Source: Pseudorhodoferax sp. Leaf267 | GTDB lineage: Bacteria > Pseudomonadota > Gammaproteobacteria > Burkholderiales > Burkholderiaceae_C | DNA length: 64,000 bases | Direction: 5' to 3' | Assembly: GCF_001422405.1 (NCBI RefSeq) | Contig: NZ_LMMV01000012.1 | Span: 226,830-290,829 of the forward strand | Shown: in pieces, positions 30,865 through 39,128 of the stretch | Position numbering within the stretch: the stretch's first letter is position 1 | How the letters are laid out: every line of letters begins with the position of its first letter | The notes under the pieces: generated by a model | What the model was told of the DNA's origin: nothing | Databases searched by the model: none | The model's input: the letters and a program-made list of their open reading frames with translations, nothing else | Position numbers and translations under genes: made by a program

Positions 30865-32832
30865 ATGCGAGATGACGAAGCAAGCGCGCTGCGGCGCAGC
30901 CCCTGGGCGACGCGCGCATGCCGCGCGGTGGCGGCGGTGGTCATGGCCTGTACGGCCGTGCTGGCCCAGGCCGCGGTGCCCACGCCGCAGATCGAGGGGC
31001 CGATCCGTTCCGACCTCGCGTCGGCAGACAGGAACCGCACCTTCTTCGGCACCGACCTGGACCTGGCGGCGCGCGGCTACGTCGAGGAGGAGTTTTTCTT
31101 CAGCGGTCAGGCCAACCGCTACGACGCCACCGTGGCCGGCGGCATCGGTGCGCGCCCGAGCGCCTCGCCCACGGCGCAGGTCGTCTCCAGCGGCCATGCC
31201 TACAAGACGCGCATGGTGGTCCGTCGGCCTGCCGACGGCCAGCGCTTCAACGGCAAGGTGATCGTCGAGTGGATGAATGCCACGAGCAACTACGACGTCG
31301 AGGCGCTGTGGTTTCGCGTGCACGAGTTCGTGCTGCGCGAGGGCTATGCCTGGGTCGGCATCACGGCGCAGAACGGCCCCATCGTCAACGCCACGCTGGG
31401 GCTCAAGCAATTCAGCCCCACGCGCTACGCCACGCTGGACCTCACGGCCGGCGGCCAGTTCAACAGCGGCGACCCGCTGTCCTACGACGTCTACGCGCAA
31501 GGCCTGCAAGCCGTGCGCCGCGGCAACGTGATGGGGCCGCTGTCTGGCCAGGTGCGGCAGGTGCTGGCGGCGGGCGTGTCGCAGTCGGCGGGGCGGCTGT
31601 CGGTGTTTTTCAACGCCATCCACCCGCGTGACGAGGCCGTGGCCGACGCGGCGCTGCTGTACATCGGCGGCGAGAAGATCCGCACCGACCTGAACCTGCC
31701 GGTGCTCAAGCTGCTGTCGGAGACCGAGTACACGGCACCGGCCTCGGCCAACGAGATCAACGTGATCCAGCCAGACACCGAACGCATCCGCGTGTGGTCC
31801 ATGGCCGGCACCTCGCACTCCGACTGGGCCTCGTTCGCCGTGCGCTACGCGCTGCTGCAGCGTGACCAGCCCACGGCCGCGCTGGCCGACGCATGCGCAT
31901 TTCCGAGCCGCAGCCGCATCCCTGACCGCTACGTCATTTCCTCGGCGCTCGACTGGTTGGGCAAGTGGGCCGCGGGCACGGCCACGCCGCCCGGCAGCGC
32001 CACCATCGCGCTGCAGGCCGATGGCGTGACCGTGCAGCGCGACAGCCGTGGCAACGCGCTGGGTGGCATCCGGCTGGCGCCGTTCGCAGTGCCCGTGGCG
32101 CTGGACAGCGGCTACAACGAGGTGCCGCCCGGCGCCGGCGGCCTGTGCTTCCTGAACGGCACCCACCGCCCTTTCGACACGGCCACGCTGAACCAGCTCT
32201 ACACCACGCCGCAGGCTTACTTCGACCAGTTCAAGACGGCGGCCACGCAGAACGTGCGCGACGGCTACGTGCTGCAGGCAGACGCCGACGAGATGATCGA
32301 GGAAGCGCGTGTCTCGCTCTACGGCCGTGGTCTGGACTGCGGCGCGCTGTGCGCCAACTTCGCGCAGTTCCCGATCCAGCCGTCCACGCAGCTGCTGCGC
32401 GACCACATCAAGTTCCTCTACGTGCGCGAAGCCACCGAGCTGCTGAAGTCCGTCGATGCCGCCTCGCTGAGCGTGGCGCGCGGCTACACGGCCAGCGTGC
32501 CCGCTGAGAAGGCCGCGCAGTTCTCGCAGGGCGCGGCCTGGCTGCAGCGGCTGCAGGGCCAGCTGCAGGACTACCGCGCGCGCGGCCTGGTCACGGACGG
32601 GCAGTCCACCCTGCTGAACCAGTACGCCGAGAAGCTGGTGACCGAGCTGCGCGCGCTGGGCGCAGACCCGGCGAGTGCGCGGCTCGACCCGGCTGTGGTC
32701 GAGACCCTGTACGGCGACGAGGGCGGCGGCGGTGGCTGCACCATCGGCCGCGGCGCGTTCGACCCGATGTTGTGGCTCATGGTGCTGCTGGCCGGCGGCA
32801 TCGTCTGGCGCCGCACGCGCGCCCGCGCATGA
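30865..32832 (+). CDS. Secreted alpha/beta-hydrolase-domain protein with JDVT-CTERM-like sorting tail
   Basis: A 655-residue exported protein. After a Sec-type signal (CRAVAAVVMACTAVLAQAA, residues ~19-37) comes a large alpha/beta-hydrolase domain of the PF20091 type; the nucleophile elbow is GVSQSAGRLS and a later GTSHSDW segment matches the family. The C-terminus has a Gly run and Cys (GGGGGCTIGRG, C625), then FDP (632-634), a membrane helix MLWLMVLLAGGIVW (635-648) and a basic end RRTRARA. This Gly-Cys/FDP/TM/Arg layout matches the JDVT-CTERM type of sorting signal. GGGAG precedes ATG 30865. The stop overlaps the start of a CPBP protease gene by four bases, making that protease the probable processing enzyme. 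Confidence 0.85.
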   Translation: MRDDEASALRRSPWATRACRAVAAVVMACTAVLAQAAVPTPQIEGPIRSDLASADRNRTFFGTDLDLAARGYVEEEFFFSGQANRYDATVAGGIGARPSASPTAQVVSSGHAYKTRMVVRRPADGQRFNGKVIVEWMNATSNYDVEALWFRVHEFVLREGYAWVGITAQNGPIVNATLGLKQFSPTRYATLDLTAGGQFNSGDPLSYDVYAQGLQAVRRGNVMGPLSGQVRQVLAAGVSQSAGRLSVFFNAIHPRDEAVADAALLYIGGEKIRTDLNLPVLKLLSETEYTAPASANEINVIQPDTERIRVWSMAGTSHSDWASFAVRYALLQRDQPTAALADACAFPSRSRIPDRYVISSALDWLGKWAAGTATPPGSATIALQADGVTVQRDSRGNALGGIRLAPFAVPVALDSGYNEVPPGAGGLCFLNGTHRPFDTATLNQLYTTPQAYFDQFKTAATQNVRDGYVLQADADEMIEEARVSLYGRGLDCGALCANFAQFPIQPSTQLLRDHIKFLYVREATELLKSVDAASLSVARGYTASVPAEKAAQFSQGAAWLQRLQGQLQDYRARGLVTDGQSTLLNQYAEKLVTELRALGADPASARLDPAVVETLYGDEGGGGGCTIGRGAFDPMLWLMVLLAGGIVWRRTRARA

Positions 32833-33272
32833 TGGATGCGCTGCGGCCCTTGCCAATGCTGCGCAGCGCGGCGCTGCAGGTGGCCGCCGTCGCGCTGGCG
32901 GCGCCGGTCGTCGCCATGCTGTGGGCCGCGCAGACGCCGCCGCGCGGGTCGGCGCCGGCCTGGGACGCGCTGCTGGCTCTGCTGCTGATTGCCCCGGTGG
33001 CCGAGGAGATCGTGTTCCGTGCGGGGCTGCAGGACTGGCTGCAGCGCCGGGCGTGGGCCGGGTCGCCACGGGTGCGCACGGCGCTGGCCATCGGGCTGTC
33101 CAGCCTGGTGTTCGCGCTGTGCCATGCGCTGGCGCATGGCAGCTGGCCCGCGCTGGCGGTGGTCGTGCCGTCGCTTGCGCTCGGCCTGGTCTACCAGGCC
33201 TGCGGGCTGGGCGTGGCGATCGGGTGCCACGCGTGGTTCAACCTGTGTTTCGTGCTGGCGGCGCGGGGGTGA
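32829..33272 (+). CDS. CPBP glutamic-type intramembrane protease, MrtJ-like
   Basis: A 147-residue, four-helix membrane protein of the CPBP (CAAX protease and bacteriocin-processing) family. The catalytic motifs are AEEIVFRAGLQ (E59, E60, R64), FALCHALAH (H99) and GCHAWFNLC (H134, N138). It is much shorter than generic CPBP proteases (~220-300), as is typical of the dedicated sorting proteases of the JDVT-CTERM system. The start ATG overlaps the previous stop (ATGA), so it is translationally coupled to the gene with the C-terminal signal. Inferred role: cleaving at the Gly-Cys region of that partner after export. The gene symbol is withheld because assignment to that exact subfamily needs a profile search. 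Confidence 0.82.
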   Translation: MMDALRPLPMLRSAALQVAAVALAAPVVAMLWAAQTPPRGSAPAWDALLALLLIAPVAEEIVFRAGLQDWLQRRAWAGSPRVRTALAIGLSSLVFALCHALAHGSWPALAVVVPSLALGLVYQACGLGVAIGCHAWFNLCFVLAARG

Positions 33273-33291
33273 TGGCTGCCGCGTCGGCACG

Positions 33292-33313
33292 TGCGGGGCG
33301 CTGAGGCCCCGCA
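33292..33313 (+). terminator. Hairpin downstream of the sorting-protease gene
   Basis: Perfect eight-base arms TGCGGGGC (33292-33299) and GCCCCGCA (33306-33313) flank a six-base loop, 20 bp after the protease stop. No T-run follows, so termination may need Rho or the hairpin may protect the 3' end. The remaining ~140 bp to the convergent dienelactone-hydrolase stop show no gene. Confidence 0.45.
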
Positions 33314-33454
33314 AGGACAGACAGGCACGCTGCGCAAAGCTGCGCCGCGATGGCCGCCTTCCGTGCCGTCACGTCAGCCAGCCAGACGGCCGGCCCCGCG
33401 CGCCCATCGGTCGGGTGCCAGCGCCGGGGATGGATGCCGAGCGCGCAGGGGCGA

Positions 33455-34297
33455 TCAGACCAGCGCCGTGCCGAAGGTGGCCAGCAAGCGCGTCCACGCG
33501 CGCTCGGACTGCGCGGCGTCGTAGACCCGCGTGTCGGGCGGGCACCAGCCGTGGGCGGCCGGGTAGACCTCGACCTCGGCCGGCAGCTTGGCGCTGTCGA
33601 ACGCCGCGCGCAGGGCGGCCTTGGCTTCGGGGTCCTTGGCATCGTCGTTCTCGGCCACCGCGATCAGGTAGCGCGCCTGGGTCTGGGACACCAGGCGGTG
33701 CGGGCTGTCGGGCGCCGCGGTGACCATGGCGGCGCCATGGAAGCTGCCGACCGCGCCCACGCGGCCCGGCGCCACGGTGGCCGTGCGCACCGCGATCGGC
33801 CCGCCCATGCAGTAGCCGGTGGTACCCAGCTTGCGCGCCTTGTCCACCTCGGCCTGGGCGTCGAGCCAGGCCACGAAGGTCCTGCCGTCGGCGAGGTGCA
33901 TGGCTGGCGTCAGCGCCTGCATCAGCGGCATCACCTCGGCGATCGGCGTCTGGCCGCCCTGCGGCGCGGTGGGCGCCTTCTTCTGCCGGTAGAACGGGTT
34001 GACCACGAGCACGCTGTAGCCCGATTCGGCCAGCCGCTTGCCCATCTGCCGGAAGGCCGGGCGCAGGCCGAACACGTCGGGCCACACCAGCACGCCGGGC
34101 GCGGGGCCCGCGGTGGGGGCGACGAAGTAGGCGTCGCAGCTGCCGTCCGGCGTGGCGATCGTCACCTCGCGCTCGGCCACGGCCACGGCGTTGGCCACGC
34201 GCGGCAGCGCGGCCAGCAGGCCGGCCGACGCGGCCCACGCGCCGAAGTCGCGCCGGGTGTACTTGTTGAGCTCTGCCTGGTCATTCAGATCGCACAT
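33455..34297 (-). CDS. Dienelactone-hydrolase-family protein with Tat-like signal
   Basis: A 280-residue protein. The N-terminus has a twin-arginine-like segment TRRDFGAW (residues 14-21), hydrophobic stretch AASAGLLAALP and an A-N-A cleavage site (35-37), consistent with Tat export. The catalytic domain is the DLH type: nucleophile Cys163 in GYCMGGP, an acid in AENDDAK and His in AAHGWC. DLH proteins hydrolyse cyclic enol lactones or esters; exported forms are less well understood. It stands alone, convergent with the sorting-protease gene. Start ATG 34297 gives a signal with a rather long N-region. Confidence 0.83.
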   Translation of the reverse strand: MCDLNDQAELNKYTRRDFGAWAASAGLLAALPRVANAVAVAEREVTIATPDGSCDAYFVAPTAGPAPGVLVWPDVFGLRPAFRQMGKRLAESGYSVLVVNPFYRQKKAPTAPQGGQTPIAEVMPLMQALTPAMHLADGRTFVAWLDAQAEVDKARKLGTTGYCMGGPIAVRTATVAPGRVGAVGSFHGAAMVTAAPDSPHRLVSQTQARYLIAVAENDDAKDPEAKAALRAAFDSAKLPAEVEVYPAAHGWCPPDTRVYDAAQSERAWTRLLATFGTALV

Positions 34298-34372
34298 GAT
34301 GGATTACCTCGGTTGTAGAAAATCGCAGCGCAGCTTATGCCATGGAGCGGGGCGGCCAGCAAGGCCGCAGGC

Positions 34373-35173
34373 TCAGTGCATCGGCCGGCCAAGCCGTTTG
34401 CTGGCCCGGGATATCGCGTAGTTCACCAGGCAGTAGAGCGCCGCGACCACCAGGTACACGGGCACCAGCGCGTTGTAGTTGGCGATGAGCACCTTGGCGT
34501 TCTGCATCAGCTCGCCGTAGGTGACGACATAGCCGAAGGTCGTGTCCTTGACCACGATGACCAGCTGCGCGACCAGCGCCGGCACGATGTAGCGCAGCGC
34601 CTGGGGAAACACGATCTGGAAGAACACCTGGGCCTCGGTCAGCCCCAGGCTGCGCGCCGCATCGGTCTGGCCGCGTGGCACGGCGAGCACGCCGGCGCGG
34701 TAGACCTCGGCCACCACAGCGGCGGTGCTCAGGCCCACGGGCAGGGTCAGCATCCAGTAGGTGCTGAGCTTGACGCCGGCCGAGGGCAGCACCAGGAAGC
34801 ACACGTAGATGAGCAGCAGCGTCGGCGTGCCGCGCAGGAACTCGATCACCGCGATGCTCGGCCAGCGCACCAGCCGCGGCTTGGCCATACGCCCCAGCAG
34901 CAGCACCAGCCCGAGCGTCAGCGCGATGACGGCCGCCATCGCCGCCGAGGCCAGCGTGCCGAGCAGGCCCTTGCCCAGGAAGGCCCAGGTGGTCGGCTGC
35001 GTGAAGAACCCCCAGAGGCGCCCTTCGAGCTGCCCCGCGGAATGGAAGCGCAGCACCACCGCCGCCGCCATCAGCAGCAGCATGGCCGCGGCGACCGCGC
35101 TCACCACGCGCGTGCGCTGGCGGGCCTGCGCGCTGGGCGCGGCGAACAGAATGTCTTCGAGCGCGCGGCTCAT
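34373..35173 (-). CDS. Amino-acid-type ABC transporter permease (distal)
   Basis: A 266-residue HisM/GlnP-like inner-membrane permease with five to six helices. The EAA loop coupling to an ATPase is AARSLGLTEAQVFFQIVFPQALRYIVPALV. The segment FLRGTPTLLLIYV is the usual RGTP motif after helix 3. Its start overlaps the upstream permease by four bases (ATGA). A stretch before the first family helix (SAQARQRTRVVSAVAAAMLLLMAAAVV) forms an additional N-terminal hydrophobic segment. No ATP-binding gene follows, so the importer must use an ATPase encoded elsewhere. Substrate is probably an amino acid such as glutamate, inferred from the binding protein type. Confidence 0.88.
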   Translation of the reverse strand: MSRALEDILFAAPSAQARQRTRVVSAVAAAMLLLMAAAVVLRFHSAGQLEGRLWGFFTQPTTWAFLGKGLLGTLASAAMAAVIALTLGLVLLLGRMAKPRLVRWPSIAVIEFLRGTPTLLLIYVCFLVLPSAGVKLSTYWMLTLPVGLSTAAVVAEVYRAGVLAVPRGQTDAARSLGLTEAQVFFQIVFPQALRYIVPALVAQLVIVVKDTTFGYVVTYGELMQNAKVLIANYNALVPVYLVVAALYCLVNYAISRASKRLGRPMH

Positions 35174-35832
35174 CGCAGAATCCGCACCTTCCTGTCCAGC
35201 GTGGCGCCGGCCCAGGCGATGAGCAGGCCGGTCGCCACGTACAGCGCGGCGGCCACCGCGAACGCGGCCATGCCGGCGGCCGAGTCGGTGGCGATCTTGG
35301 ACACCAGCGTGGTGAGCTCGCGGCCCGGGAACGGCACCTGCGACGCCAGCGAGGTCGACAGCATCAGCGCGATCAGCAGCGAGGTCATCGGCTGCACCAC
35401 CGAGCGCAGCGCCTGCGGCAGCACCACCGCCGTGACGACGCGCATCGGCCGCATGCCCAGGCTCAGCGCGGCCTCGGCCTGGCCACCGGCCACGGTGTTG
35501 ATGCCCGTGCGCAGGTAGTCCGCCGTGAATGCCGAACACACCAGCGTCAAGGTCAGCACCACAGCCGGCTCGTAGTCGATCAGCACGTTGAGATCGGGCA
35601 GCGCGAACACGATGAAGATCAGCAGCGCCACGCTGGGAATGTTGCGGAAGATCTCGACGTAGACGGTGAGCACGAAGCGCAGCGGCGCCAGCGGCAGAAG
35701 CCGCAGCACCGTCACCACCATGCCCAGCACGAAGCCGGCCACGAACGACACGGCCGTGAGCTTCCACGTCAGCAAAAGGGCCTGCCCGAAGGCAGGCCCG
35801 TACTCGGCCAGCAGCCTTGCGACACCGCCCAT
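35170..35832 (-). CDS. Amino-acid-type ABC transporter permease (proximal)
   Basis: A 220-residue HisQ/GltJ-like permease. It has FRNIPSVALLIFIVF in the RGTP position and EAALSLGMRPMRVVTAVVLPQALRSVVQPM as EAA loop. Three bases separate it from the binding-protein gene upstream, and four bases of overlap join it to the second permease. The set is ordered binding protein, permease, permease, as in gltIJK, but without gltL. Confidence 0.88.
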   Translation of the reverse strand: MGGVARLLAEYGPAFGQALLLTWKLTAVSFVAGFVLGMVVTVLRLLPLAPLRFVLTVYVEIFRNIPSVALLIFIVFALPDLNVLIDYEPAVVLTLTLVCSAFTADYLRTGINTVAGGQAEAALSLGMRPMRVVTAVVLPQALRSVVQPMTSLLIALMLSTSLASQVPFPGRELTTLVSKIATDSAAGMAAFAVAAALYVATGLLIAWAGATLDRKVRILR

Positions 35833-35835
35833 GGA

Positions 35836-36738
35836 TCAGGGCAGGGCGGGCGGGGTGGGCACGGCCGTGCTACCGGTGCGCTGGCCGATGGACACCGTCC
35901 ACAGCTTGGCCCAGGTGCCGTCGGCCTGGACCTTCTTCAGGAACGCATTGACGAAAGCCACGCCATCCGAGCCCTTGGGCAGGCCGATGCCGTACGGGTC
36001 CTGCGGGCCGAACGGCGCGCCGGCCAGCTGGGCATCGCCCGTGCCCTGGCTCAGGGCGTTCAGCAGCAGCGTGTAGTCGGTCACGTAGGCCTCCACGCGG
36101 CCTTGGCGCAGGGCGTCCAGGGCTTCCTGGTGGGTCTGGAACTCCTGCACGGTCGCCTTGGGCGCGAACTGCGCCAGGATCGCGGGCCCCGTGGAGCCGG
36201 CCTGCGTGGCGGTGCGCTTGCCGGCCAGATCGTTGTGCGACTGGATGGTCTTGTTGCTCGACTTGACCAGCACCCCGGCCTGCGAGGTGTAGTAGGGGCC
36301 GGCGAACGAAATCTTCTCGGCCCGCGCCGGGGTGATGGAGTAGGTGGCGAACACCATGTCCACCTGGTCGTTGATCAGCACCTGTTCGCGCGTTGACGAG
36401 TTCACCTGCGTGAACTGGAACTTGGAGCCGTCGCCCAGGATGTAGCGCGTGAGCAGCTGGGCCAGGCCTGCGTCGAAGCCGCGGATCTTGCCGTCCTTCT
36501 CGTTGAGCAGCGAGAAGAGATTGGAGGTCTGGGTGCCGCCCAGGCGCAGCGTGCCGGCCTGCTTGATCTTGCTGGCCCAGGTGCTGGCCGCGACGGTCGC
36601 CGCGTCGGCGACGGGGCCCTGCGCCACCAGCGCGTCGAACGCCGCCGTGTTGATGGGCGTGCCCTGGGCGAACAGCGAACCGCCGGTGGCGAGCGCCAGC
36701 GCGGCGACGGAAGACTTCAGGATGGATTGGATCGACAT
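35836..36738 (-). CDS. Periplasmic amino-acid-binding protein of ABC importer
   Basis: A 300-residue family-3 solute-binding protein. The signal peptide MSIQSILKSSVAALALATGGSLFA ends near residue 24. The binding-fold signatures are GKIRGFDAGLAQLLTRYILG, VDMVFATYSITPARAEKISFAGPYY and GKRTATQAGSTGPA, close to glutamate/aspartate-binding proteins (GltI/GluB). An N-terminal ~35-residue insertion before KIKQAGTLRLG is longer than usual. First gene of the three-gene operon. The upstream 410 bp separate it from a divergent PEP-CTERM gene. Confidence 0.9.
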   Translation of the reverse strand: MSIQSILKSSVAALALATGGSLFAQGTPINTAAFDALVAQGPVADAATVAASTWASKIKQAGTLRLGGTQTSNLFSLLNEKDGKIRGFDAGLAQLLTRYILGDGSKFQFTQVNSSTREQVLINDQVDMVFATYSITPARAEKISFAGPYYTSQAGVLVKSSNKTIQSHNDLAGKRTATQAGSTGPAILAQFAPKATVQEFQTHQEALDALRQGRVEAYVTDYTLLLNALSQGTGDAQLAGAPFGPQDPYGIGLPKGSDGVAFVNAFLKKVQADGTWAKLWTVSIGQRTGSTAVPTPPALP

Positions 36739-37148
36739 GCGGCTTTCTTGAGAGTGTGTGAAAGGGTTCAATGGGCAGTCATGGAATCGACGGGTTGCGC
36801 GGCGCCGGATGGCCCGGCTCCATGGCAACGCGGGAGCATTTTGACGCGGAGTCCGAATGTGTGGGGCCGGGCGGGTTTGTCGTGCGCGGCTGACCGCGCG
36901 GTGAGGTGATTCCCACCGGCCGAAGCCTGGCCTGTGCATCCCGCCCATGCGGTATTCACGGGGGGGCGTCAGCTCAACACACGGCGCGGCATGCAGCTCC
37001 CACGACCCAGGCCAATCCGTTCGCGCTGTTGCGGCAACGCATGGAAGGCCGCACACTGCATCTCGGCGCATCGCACGCGGCCAGCCACCGATCCCCGTGA
37101 CGCTGACGTTTCGGCCTCCATTCTTTCCACCGTCAGCAGCGATCACCC
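36739..37148. other. 410-bp intergenic region
   Basis: I see no supportable gene here. Short open frames exist on both strands but none has a ribosome site, a recognisable domain or convincing codon use. The region separates two divergent genes and so must contain their promoters. A small hairpin GCGCGG-ctga-CCGCGC lies at about 36887-36902. Base composition is slightly less GC-rich toward 37100-37140 (tttcggcctccattctttcc), just upstream of the PEP-CTERM gene. Confidence 0.5.
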
Positions 37149-37733
37149 ATGACAGCATCAGCCCATGTGAAACGCTTCTCGGCAGCGGCCGCCCTGTGCG
37201 CAGCCGTGTTGGTCGGCACCGCACAAGCCAGTCCAGCGTATGTGACCGTGGAAGTTTCCGGCGTGGCGGACATGGACGAGCGAGGGGCCGTCAGCAACAT
37301 CGTCAAGGCACTGTCGTTGGGCCCGGGCGCGAGCATCGAGAGCCTGAAGTGGGACATCCAGCTCACCAGCTACGGCCCGAGCTATCTGTCGGAGATGCAA
37401 TTGACCTTCAGCGATTCGCTGGGCAATGGCGTCACCTTCACGCCAGGGGGCGGCGACGACTTCGAAGGCACCAGCCACTACGCCGGGTTCCAGGACCTGC
37501 GCCTGATCCTCCAGCAATTCCCATTGGGCGACGACGGGTTGCTGCGCCTGGAGTTCCACGACGCCTTCAAAGACCGGGCATTCGACGAACCGGAGGGCAT
37601 GTGGGACTTCGGGACGCTGACGTTCGGCGTGTCGACGGTGCCCGAGCCGCAGGTCCTCGCATTGGTGCTGAGCGGGCTGCTGTCGCTGCGGGCCGTTGCC
37701 AGGCGGCGCCCATCGCAGGCGCAACGCGGCTGA
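37149..37733 (+). CDS. PEP-CTERM sorting-domain protein
   Basis: A 194-residue exported protein. It has a signal peptide (VKRFSAAAALCAAVLVGTAQA, cleaved near residue 27), a beta-rich body, and a C-terminal PEP-CTERM signal: VPEP at residues 164-167, hydrophobic helix QVLALVLSGLLSLRAV and basic end ARRR. PEP-CTERM proteins are processed by an exosortase (EpsH/XrtA family) and released to the biofilm matrix or surface; no exosortase gene is in this window. The next gene, 57 bp downstream, encodes another exported protein. The domain in between is not recognised. Confidence 0.85.
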   Translation: MTASAHVKRFSAAAALCAAVLVGTAQASPAYVTVEVSGVADMDERGAVSNIVKALSLGPGASIESLKWDIQLTSYGPSYLSEMQLTFSDSLGNGVTFTPGGGDDFEGTSHYAGFQDLRLILQQFPLGDDGLLRLEFHDAFKDRAFDEPEGMWDFGTLTFGVSTVPEPQVLALVLSGLLSLRAVARRRPSQAQRG

Positions 37734-37790
37734 CGCGCGCGTCCAGCGGCCGCAACCCCTCACCCCACTGCAGTCCTTCGAGGCCCACTC

Positions 37791-39029
37791 ATGTCGCCCA
37801 ACGCCTTGCGTCACTCTCTCGCGCGTCTTTGCCACCGCGTCGCCGGCCCGGCAGCCATCGCCCTGGCATCGTGGATCGCCGCACCCCCGGTGCTTGCGCA
37901 AGCCACCTTCGAAGTCGCCAAGCCGATCCCGCTGTACTCCTACTACGCGCAGGGCAATGCCAACGCTGCGGTCCATGCGCCTGCGTCCCGCCCGACGCCC
38001 TCGTTCGTGCTGATGGGCGGAGGCCCCGATGTGGATCCTGCCTTTCGGTGGCTGATCCAGCGCGCAGGCATCACACGTGGCAGCGGCGGGCGCTTCGTCG
38101 TGATCCGCGCCAGCGGAACCGACGCCTACAACCCCTACATCTTCTACAGCGATGAAGCCCTCTCGACGTCCGGTACGGTCGCCGACCAGTGGGTGGGCGG
38201 CGCCTCTATGGGCCTGTCGTCGGTCGAAACGCTCGTGATTCCCAGCGTGAAGGCGGCCAACAGCGCGGCCGTGAACGCCATCGTCGCCAAGGCCAACGTG
38301 GTCTTCATCGCCGGTGGCGACCAGGGCCAGTACATCCGGTTCTGGAAGGGGACGGCGCTGGAGCAGACGCTCAAGGGCCTGATGCAAAGGAACGTCCCGA
38401 TCGGAGGCACGAGCGCGGGCCTGGCAGTACTCGGGCAGTTCGACTATTCGGCGCTTTACAACTCGGCCACTTCCGAATTGGCGATGCGCGACCCGTTCTA
38501 CAGGGACATCATATTCGACCCCTCGCCCTTGAGCCTGAGCGGTGGCTTCATCGCTCTACCTGCGCTGGAAAGCCTTATCTTCGATTCCCACTTCGACAGC
38601 CGAGACCGCATGGGCCGCCTGGTGACCTTCATCGCGCGGATCGTTGCGCCGGTCAGCATGTCGGGCAGCGTCTTTGGATGCAGCGGCGGAGTGCTCCCTG
38701 CGTCGTTGAGCGGCAACAAGACGGCGCGCGGCATCGGCATCGGTGTCGAAACCGCCCTCCTGGTGCAAGGCAATGGGGAAGGGCGCCCCGTCACGGCAAC
38801 GCGTGTCACCAACCCGTCGACGACGACGGAAAGCGCGGTCTATTTCGTGCGTCCCTCGGTCGCGCCGACGGTCTGCAAGCCGCTGACACCTTTGTCGGTG
38901 GCCACGGTGGAGGTGAGAAAGCTGGCCAACTCCGCGGCGGTTTTCAACTTGACCGAATGGACGGGCGTGCCGCTGTACAGGTACGTCGACGTGAACGCCG
39001 GGCAGCTCTATCCGGCGGACTGGTACTAG
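37791..39029 (+). CDS. Secreted cyanophycinase-like S51 family serine peptidase
   Basis: A 412-residue exported protein, signal peptide ending near residue 37 (APPVLAQA). The catalytic fold is peptidase S51: GGG at 76-78 (VLMGGGPD), GGDQGQYIRFW (175-185) and the nucleophile S208 in GGTSAGLAVLG. A DSHFDSRDRMGRL segment supplies the family histidine. Cyanophycinases cut cyanophycin to beta-Asp-Arg dipeptides; exported versions in heterotrophs (CphE type) use extracellular polymer as food. This one has diverged (FDYSALYNS...), so substrate is uncertain. It follows the PEP-CTERM gene and may share its transcript. Confidence 0.82.
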   Translation: MSPNALRHSLARLCHRVAGPAAIALASWIAAPPVLAQATFEVAKPIPLYSYYAQGNANAAVHAPASRPTPSFVLMGGGPDVDPAFRWLIQRAGITRGSGGRFVVIRASGTDAYNPYIFYSDEALSTSGTVADQWVGGASMGLSSVETLVIPSVKAANSAAVNAIVAKANVVFIAGGDQGQYIRFWKGTALEQTLKGLMQRNVPIGGTSAGLAVLGQFDYSALYNSATSELAMRDPFYRDIIFDPSPLSLSGGFIALPALESLIFDSHFDSRDRMGRLVTFIARIVAPVSMSGSVFGCSGGVLPASLSGNKTARGIGIGVETALLVQGNGEGRPVTATRVTNPSTTTESAVYFVRPSVAPTVCKPLTPLSVATVEVRKLANSAAVFNLTEWTGVPLYRYVDVNAGQLYPADWY

Positions 39030-39128
39030 CCGATGCCAACGGCCGGCCGCGTGGCCACCGGCTGGCGGCGGCCTGACCCCGGAGCTGGGGCTGTGCTGTG
39101 CGTCGGCCAGCGCGGCTGAGCCGTGCAG

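Noticed and set aside
34340-34372. Short GCGGCC/GGCCGC hairpin after the permease operon
   Set aside because: Only six-base arms with no T-run; such repeats occur by chance at this GC content.
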